From: Bacillus sp. 2B10
GTDB lineage: Bacteria; Pseudomonadota; Alphaproteobacteria; Sphingomonadales; Sphingomonadaceae
Assembly (NCBI GenBank): GCA_003946805.1
Contig: RPSH01000017.1
Span: 1 to 64,000, forward strand
Length of the DNA stretch: 64,000 bases
Reading direction: 5' to 3'
The translations under genes were made by a program, and so were the position numbers. The notes beneath the pieces are model-generated. The model searched no databases. It was not told the origin of the DNA and saw only the letters and a program-made list of their open reading frames with translations. Below, piece by piece: positions 58,992 to 64,000 of this stretch (position 1 is the stretch's first letter; each line of letters starts with the position of its first letter).

Positions 58992-59828
58992 ATGCAGGAA
59001 CAATCCCCGTTACGCGCGAAAATCACTATCGCCGACCCCGGCGTACCGGTCATCCGGAACGTGAACTGGGGTGGACTGCGCACGCTCTATATCAAGGAGG
59101 TGCGCCGGTTCTTCAAGGTGCAGCTGCAGACGATCTGGGCGCCGGCGGTCACGACGCTGCTGTTCCTCGTCATCTTTTCGGTGGCGATGGGCGGGGCGGG
59201 GCGCACCGTGCTGGGCGTGCCGTTCCCCGATTTCGTGGCGCCGGGGCTGATCGCGATGGCGATGCTCAACAACGCCTTCGCCAATTCCAGCTTCGCGCTG
59301 CTGGTCGGCAAGATCCAGGGAACGGTGGTCGATTACCTGATGCCGCCGCTGTCGACCGGCGAGCTGCTGGCCGCGCTGGTCGGCGGGGCGGTGACGCGCG
59401 CGTTCCTCGTTGGCATCGTGCTGTGGGGGGCAATGCTGCTCTATCCCGGCGTCCATGTCATGCCGCGCCATCCCGGCGCCGTCTTGTGGTTCGGACTGTT
59501 CGGATCGACCTTCCTCGCGCTGGCCGGCGTCATGACGTCGATCTGGGCGGAAAAGTTCGACCATGCGGCCGCGATCACCAATTTCGTGATCGGCCCGCTG
59601 ACGCTGCTGTCGGGCACCTTCTATTCGGTCGAGGCGCTGACCCCGCTGTTCCGGTCGATCAGCCACCTTAACCCGTTCTTCTACATCATCTCCGGCTTCC
59701 GCTACGGCTTCCTAGAACGCGCCGATTCGCCGGTGCTGGTGGGCGGCGCCGTCATCCTCGCGGCCGACATCGCGATGGCGATCGGCTGCTATGCGCTGCT
59801 GCGCTCGGGATGGAAGCTCAAGAATTGA
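58992..59828 (+). CDS. ABC-2-type transporter permease
   Basis: 278 residues with six membrane helices. A basic amphipathic region (RTLYIKEVRRFFKVQLQTIW) precedes the first helix and GTFYSVEALTPLFRSISHLNPFFYIISGFRYG is the ABC-2 permease C-terminal signature. The ATP-binding partner is not adjacent, so it may be encoded elsewhere. Divergent from gcrA, which begins 85 bp away. Confidence 0.88.
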   Translation: MQEQSPLRAKITIADPGVPVIRNVNWGGLRTLYIKEVRRFFKVQLQTIWAPAVTTLLFLVIFSVAMGGAGRTVLGVPFPDFVAPGLIAMAMLNNAFANSSFALLVGKIQGTVVDYLMPPLSTGELLAALVGGAVTRAFLVGIVLWGAMLLYPGVHVMPRHPGAVLWFGLFGSTFLALAGVMTSIWAEKFDHAAAITNFVIGPLTLLSGTFYSVEALTPLFRSISHLNPFFYIISGFRYGFLERADSPVLVGGAVILAADIAMAIGCYALLRSGWKLKN

Positions 59829-59925
59829 CGGCACGGCATCGGGGGCGGTACAGCGCCGCTCCGGGCGGCCCGCTTGGCCGCCCGTTTGCGTTTTGAACGC
59901 CGTTATTTCTCAAAGGAGCAGTTCG

Positions 59926-61116
59926 ATGACGACCCCCGCGCTCATGCCCGTCTATCCACGGTGCGGCGTGCGTCCGGTCCGAGGCGAGGGCTGCTACCTG
60001 TATGGTGAGGACGGCACGCAGTATCTCGACTTCGCCGCCGGCATCGCCGTGAATGCGCTGGGCCATGGCCATCCGCACCTGACCAGGGCGATCCAGGAAC
60101 AGGCCGCGACGCTGATGCATGTCAGCAACCTGTACGGTAGCCCGCAGGGCGAGGCGCTGGCGCAGCGGATCGTCGACAACAGCTTTGCCGACACGGTGTT
60201 CTTCACCAATTCGGGTGCCGAGGCGGTCGAATGCGCGATCAAGACCGCGCGCCGCTACCATTTTGCCAACGGCAATCCGCAGCGGCACACGCTCATCACC
60301 TTCAACCAGGCGTTCCACGGGCGGACGCTCGGCACGATCTCGGCCACCAATCAGGCCAAGATGCGCGACGGGTTCGAACCGCTGCTGCCCGGGTTCAGAT
60401 ATGCCGAGTTCAACGACCTCGACGGCGCGCTGGCGCTGATCGACGACAGCACCGCCGGGTTCCTGGTCGAACCGGTGCAGGGCGAGGGCGGCCTGCGCAC
60501 CGCGACGCCCGAGTTCCTGACGGGCCTGCGCAAGGCGTGCGACGAACGCGGCCTGTTGCTGGTGCTCGACGAGGTCCAGTGCGGCTATGGCCGGACCGGC
60601 ACGCTGTTCGCGCACGAACAATATGGCGTGACGCCCGATATCGTCGCGGCGGCAAAGGGCATCGGCGGCGGCTTTCCGTTCGGTGCGTGCCTCGCCACCG
60701 GGGAAGCGGCCAAGGGCATGGTGTTCGGCACCCACGGATCGACCTATGGCGGCAATCCGCTGGCGATGGCGGCGGGGCAGGCGGTGCTCGATGTGATGCT
60801 CGAACCCGCGTTCTTCGCCCATGTGAAGGCGATGGGCGACCGGCTGCGTTCCAGCCTCGAACAGATGATCCCGAACCACGACCATCTTTTTCAGGAAGTA
60901 CGCGGCATGGGGCTGATGCTTGGGCTCAAGCTCAAGTCGGACAGCCGCCGCTTCGTCGCCCATCTGCGCGACCAGCATCAGCTGCTGACGGTTGCGGCGG
61001 GCGACAACGTCGTCCGCGTCCTGCCGCCGCTGGTGATCGACGAAAGCCATATCGCGCAAGCGGTGGAGAAGCTGTCGGCCGCCGCGCGGGTCTACGTGCC
61101 GGTCGCCGACGATTGA
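59926..61116 (+). CDS. argD: Acetylornithine aminotransferase (ArgD family)
   Basis: 396 residues. PLP-dependent class III: GSGAEA-like [36 protein letters not shown] and the PLP Lys in [20 protein letters not shown]. In arginine synthesis it makes N-acetylornithine. ATG follows AAGGAGCAGTTCG. Precedes argF with a repeat-filled gap; the pair is the usual alphaproteobacterial order with hslO. Confidence 0.92.
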   Translation: MTTPALMPVYPRCGVRPVRGEGCYLYGEDGTQYLDFAAGIAVNALGHGHPHLTRAIQEQAATLMHVSNLYGSPQGEALAQRIVDNSFADTVFFTNSGAEAVECAIKTARRYHFANGNPQRHTLITFNQAFHGRTLGTISATNQAKMRDGFEPLLPGFRYAEFNDLDGALALIDDSTAGFLVEPVQGEGGLRTATPEFLTGLRKACDERGLLLVLDEVQCGYGRTGTLFAHEQYGVTPDIVAAAKGIGGGFPFGACLATGEAAKGMVFGTHGSTYGGNPLAMAAGQAVLDVMLEPAFFAHVKAMGDRLRSSLEQMIPNHDHLFQEVRGMGLMLGLKLKSDSRRFVAHLRDQHQLLTVAAGDNVVRVLPPLVIDESHIAQAVEKLSAAARVYVPVADD

Positions 61117-61127
61117 TAGAAACTCCT

Positions 61128-61252
61128 CCCCGGTACGGGGAGGGGGACCATGCAAAGCATGGTGGAGGGGGATTGCCCCGAAGCGCGGCGTTGGTGGAGA
61201 ACCCCCTCCACCGTCCTGCGGACGGTCCCCCTCCCCGTGAAGGGGAGGATTT
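61128..61252. repeat. REP-like repeat between argD and argF
   Basis: 'ctcctccccggtacggggaggggga' at the left and 'ggtccccctccccgtgaaggggagg' at the right are near inverted copies, with a 'catgcaaagcatggtggaggggg' part and 'accccctccaccgtcctgcgg' between, so the 125-bp stretch folds into a strong structure. It interrupts an otherwise tight arg operon. Confidence 0.7.
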
Positions 61253-61259
61253 ACCCACA

Positions 61260-62177
61260 ATGCGCCATTTCCTCGATCTCGCCTCGGCCGGTGCCGACGG
61301 CATCGCCGCCATCCTCAACGACGCGCTCGACGCGAAGGCCGCGCGGAAGGGTTGGCCGAAGGGCCGCGCCGATGCCGATGCGTCGCTCGCCGGCCATACG
61401 CTGGCCTGCGTGTTCGAGAAATCGTCGACCCGTACCCGCGTCTCGTTCGACATGGCGATGCGTCAGCTGGGTGGATCGGCGCTGGTGCTCGACGCGGGCA
61501 CGACGCAGCTCGGCCGCGGCGAGACGATCGCCGATACCGCCCGCGTCCTGTCGGGCTATTGCGATGCGATCATGGTGCGGACCGACGATCCGGCCAAGCT
61601 GGGCGAAATGGTCCGCTACAGTTCGGTCCCGGTCATCAACGGCCTGACCGACCATTCGCACCCGTGCCAGATCGTCGCCGACCTGCTGACGGTGATCGAG
61701 GCGGGCAAGGCGTTGCCCGGCACGAAATGGGCGTGGCTGGGCGACGGCAACAACGTGCTGCATTCGATCGTCGAGGCGGGAGCATTGATGGGTTTCGACG
61801 TCGTCGCCGCCTGTCCCGAAGGCTATGATCCCGCGCCCGGGGTGCTGTCGGCGGCGGGCGCGCGCGCGACGATCACCCGCGATCCGGTCGCCGCGGTGCG
61901 CGATGCCGATGTCGTCGTCACCGACACGTGGATATCGATGGGGCAGGCGCATGCCGAACAGAAGCTGGCGGCGATGGCGCCATATCAGGTCGACGCTGCG
62001 CTGATGGCGCAGGCGAAGTCCGACGCGGTGTTCCTGCACTGCCTGCCCGCGCACCGCGGCGAGGAGGTGACGCCCGAGGTGATCGACGGACCGCAGTCGC
62101 ACATCTGGCCCGAGGCGGAGAACCGGCTGCATGCGCAGAAGGCGATCCTGCGCTGGTGCTTCGGCCTGGTCGGCTAA
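61260..62177 (+). CDS. argF: Ornithine carbamoyltransferase
   Basis: 305 residues. [13 protein letters not shown] (carbamoyl-phosphate site), HSHPCQ, ornithine region [12 protein letters not shown], and [10 protein letters not shown]. Makes citrulline. ATG at 61260 with a weak AGGATTTAC site. Follows a repeat inside the arg cluster and precedes hslO after a second repeat cluster. Confidence 0.95.
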   Translation: MRHFLDLASAGADGIAAILNDALDAKAARKGWPKGRADADASLAGHTLACVFEKSSTRTRVSFDMAMRQLGGSALVLDAGTTQLGRGETIADTARVLSGYCDAIMVRTDDPAKLGEMVRYSSVPVINGLTDHSHPCQIVADLLTVIEAGKALPGTKWAWLGDGNNVLHSIVEAGALMGFDVVAACPEGYDPAPGVLSAAGARATITRDPVAAVRDADVVVTDTWISMGQAHAEQKLAAMAPYQVDAALMAQAKSDAVFLHCLPAHRGEEVTPEVIDGPQSHIWPEAENRLHAQKAILRWCFGLVG

Positions 62178-62726
62178 GGCCGGTCGTCGTCCACGGGCGT
62201 ATTGTTACCCCGGGCGTGACCGAGACCTCTGCGAAAGTCTCTAATCTGCCCATAAAGTGCATTGTACCCCCGCGCAGGCGGGGGGCAGAGCCAAGTATAA
62301 AACAACGGCTTGCGCTTGTGCCCCTGGACCCCCGCCTGCGCGGGGGTACGCTGGATCTGGTGCCGAACGTCGGCGCGCCGGCTCCTTGGACCCCCGCCTG
62401 CGCGGGGGGTACAGAAGAAGGCGAGGAATCGAAACCTTTTGCAGAGGTCTCGCCTTCGCCGGGGTACTGCGAGGAGTTGGCTCTGTTCGCGACTTTCGCA
62501 GAGGTCGCGAAGTCACCCGGGTGACGGGCGGGGCGGATCGTTCGACCGGAACCGCCCGTGGTCGCCAGGAACGACGGAATGTCGATCGCCTCCGGGCTGA
62601 CCACCGCGACTGCACTACATTTCGCAACCGCAACGTAGCGCAAAGCGCTTGCGGAATCCGGTGCGGGCTACCATGTGAGTGATCGATCACAGTTTGGCCG
62701 TTTCGGCCGGGCCATGGGAGCTTCGC
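62178..62726. repeat. Spacer with dispersed repeats upstream of hslO
   Basis: Contains the 232-bp TIR element (62221-62452) and a solo end 'gactttcgcagaggtcgcgaag' (about 62490-62511). The rest 62512-62726 holds no gene; 'gtgatcgatcac' (62679-62690) is a 12-bp palindrome shortly before hslO, possibly an operator. Confidence 0.65.
62221..62452. mobile_element. MITE-like element with ~20-bp terminal inverted repeats, copy B
   Basis: Left end CGAGACCTCTGCGAAAGTCT is identical to copy A; right end ...TTTTGCAGAGGTCTCG. The interior repeats the same parts as copy A (caggcggggggcagagcc, aacaacggcttgcgct, gaaggcgaggaatcga) plus an extra 'ggacccccgcctgcgcgggg' module. No ORF. Confidence 0.6.
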
Positions 62727-63641
62727 TTGTCTGATACCGTTCGCCTGCCGGACCTCGATCGTGCGATCGGGTTCACGCTTCCCGACCATCATGCGCGCGG
62801 TCGCGTCGTCCGGCTGGGGCCGGTCGCGCAGTCGATCCTTGCCGCCCATGCCTATCCCGCGCCGATCGAGAAGCTGCTGGCGGAATCGCTGGCGCTGACC
62901 GCGTTGCTGGGATCGACGCTGAAGGATGCCGAAGGGCAATTGACGCTGCAGGCGCAGACGCAGGGCGGCATCGTCCGGCTGATGGTGTGCGACTACAAGA
63001 ACGGCGAACTGCGGGGCTATGTCGATTTCGATCGCGACCGCCTTGCCGAACTGGGCGAGGAGCCGTCGTTGTTCGCGCTGTTCGGACAGGGCTATCTGGC
63101 GATCACCTTCGATCAGGTGACGTCGGGCGAGCGCTATCAGGGGATCGTGCCGCTGGACGGCGATTCGATCGCGGCGGCGGCGGAAAGCTATTTCCTGCAA
63201 TCCGAACAGATCCCGTCGCTGGTCCGCCTCGGCATCGGCGTCGACGACAATGGCGATCGGATCGCCGGGGGCATCTTCCTCCAGCATCTGCCCGAGGGCG
63301 AGGAAGGGCGCGAGCGGCTGCACGTCCGGCTCGACCATCCCGAATGGCACCATGTCGAGGCGCTGGGTTCGACCATGGGTGCCGACGAACTGGCCGATCC
63401 GATGCTGCCGCTCGAAACGCTGGTCTGGCGCCTGTTCAACGAAGAGCGCGAGGTGCGCGTGCTGGCGAGCACGCCGCTCGTCCGCGGCTGCCGCTGCGAC
63501 CGGGACTATATCGCCGGCGTCATCTCCCGCTTTCCGGAGGAGGAACGGGCGGCGATGGCCGACGAGGCGGGGATCATCACCGTCGACTGCGCCTTCTGCG
63601 CGACGAAGTTTCCGCTGGCGCTGGCCGACATCGCCGCCTGA
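62727..63641 (+). CDS. hslO: Hsp33 redox chaperone
   Basis: 304 residues from TTG (MSDTVRLPDLDRAIGF), chosen because GGAG lies six bases before it; a GTG at 62679 has no site. Hsp33 marks: LGSTLKDAEGQLTLQAQTQG, GYVDFDRDRL, and C-terminal zinc Cys tetrad GCRCDR plus CAFCATKF. Activated by oxidants with unfolding; holds unfolded proteins. Follows argF as in many alphaproteobacteria. Confidence 0.93.
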   Translation: MSDTVRLPDLDRAIGFTLPDHHARGRVVRLGPVAQSILAAHAYPAPIEKLLAESLALTALLGSTLKDAEGQLTLQAQTQGGIVRLMVCDYKNGELRGYVDFDRDRLAELGEEPSLFALFGQGYLAITFDQVTSGERYQGIVPLDGDSIAAAAESYFLQSEQIPSLVRLGIGVDDNGDRIAGGIFLQHLPEGEEGRERLHVRLDHPEWHHVEALGSTMGADELADPMLPLETLVWRLFNEEREVRVLASTPLVRGCRCDRDYIAGVISRFPEEERAAMADEAGIITVDCAFCATKFPLALADIAA

Positions 63642-63665
63642 CGCGGGCCATCTGGGGGAATGGAC

Positions 63666-64000
63666 ATGGGGGGATTGCCGTTACGATGTGCGCTGATCGC
63701 CGCACTGGGAATGGCGACGGCGGCCGTCGCACAGCCGGCCGCCGCGCCGACGTTGCGCGCGATGCAGGCGGTGGCGCCCGGACAATGGGCGCTGCGCAAT
63801 CCCGGATCGCCCGAGGCGGCGCGCGACAGCTGCGTGTCCGATATCGCGGTGCTTTTCCGCCTGCGGCTGCGCGCCGCCCAGTGCAGCCGGTTCGTGATTG
63901 AGGATACGCCGCGTATCGCCACGGTACATTATACCTGCCCCGGATCGGGCCATGTCCGCACCACGATCCATGTCGATACGCCGCGCGCGTTGCGGATCGA
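63666..64000 (+). CDS. Exported protein, DUF3617-like, 3' end outside window
   Basis: Start ATG at 63666 (GGGGGAA six bases earlier; ATG at 63660 too near it). Signal peptide about 1-23 with ...GMATAAVAQPAAA. The mature part PGQWALRNPGSPEAARDSC, LRLRAAQCSRFVIEDTPR and HYTCPGSGHVRTTI has paired Cys as in DUF3617 proteins of sphingomonads. Reads to the window edge. Confidence 0.6.
   Translation, partial: MGGLPLRCALIAALGMATAAVAQPAAAPTLRAMQAVAPGQWALRNPGSPEAARDSCVSDIAVLFRLRLRAAQCSRFVIEDTPRIATVHYTCPGSGHVRTTIHVDTPRALRI

Noticed and set aside
62221..62511. CRISPR array (repeated 'cccccgcctgcgcgggg' units)
   Set aside because: Unequal spacing, palindromic units and TIRs; no cas genes; best explained as a dispersed repeat.

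Overview
The window looks like a sphingomonad chromosome (Alphaproteobacteria, Sphingomonadaceae, Sphingomonas-like). The evidence is high GC, a GcrA cell-cycle regulator, a UbiK-type ubiquinone factor, an exosortase-A-associated O-glycosylation ligase, a MerC/Fur-type pair, and dispersed intergenic repeats of the kind common in sphingomonads. No phage structural genes, rRNA or CRISPR array were seen.

Region 1 (about 1-18900) is the right part of an integrated mobile island. It opens with the 3' end of an IS66-type transposase. Next comes a compact regulated cassette on 218-6053 that I consider the most interesting object here. Read from its promoter leftwards, it encodes an acyl-carrier-protein-like protein (Ser43 aligns with the phosphopantetheine site), an XRE repressor, an ImmA/IrrE metallopeptidase, a thymidylate-synthase-like enzyme, a protein resembling the 5-hmdU-kinase helical / glutamyl-thymine pyrophosphorylase family, and a MazG-like pyrophosphohydrolase. 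Opposing and beyond these lie an AcpS-type phosphopantetheinyl transferase and a membrane-anchored dCTP-deaminase-fold protein that has lost its catalytic Glu. The set combines pyrimidine-nucleotide or DNA-base chemistry with a carrier protein and its own activating enzyme, under an ImmA/XRE switch with a strong palindromic operator. It may be an undescribed base-modification, nucleotide-signalling or defence system. A TIGR04141/DUF6119 protein and an unknown three-gene operon follow. The mobilisation part has a MobA/MobL relaxase, a run of unknown small proteins (one with an H...HxH motif), a 56-residue ORF and a large serine recombinase whose 3' end lies inside a tRNA-Thr gene, the probable attachment site.

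Region 2 (about 18900-64000) is core chromosome in short operons. They include rarA-yjbR-unknown; PadR/DUF2218; MerC-Fur(Zur-like)-dxs; a VapBC-like pair; tlyA; tspO; ubiK-ybjN-proC; ilvE; a thiolase-MaoC pair; mscS-like; topoisomerase IB; and a surface-polysaccharide group (acyltransferase, O-glycosylation ligase, a 46-residue membrane ORF, glycosyltransferase). Then come radA-cvpA-NifU-like scaffold-Kef-type antiporter-dgkA-DUF423; ppiD-trpE facing tpiA; SRP RNA; a class-A-beta-lactamase-like serine hydrolase; parE; an outer-membrane barrel; gcrA; an ABC-2 permease; and argD-argF-hslO. Several intergenic spaces carry dispersed repeats, including two copies of a small element with about 20-bp terminal inverted repeats.
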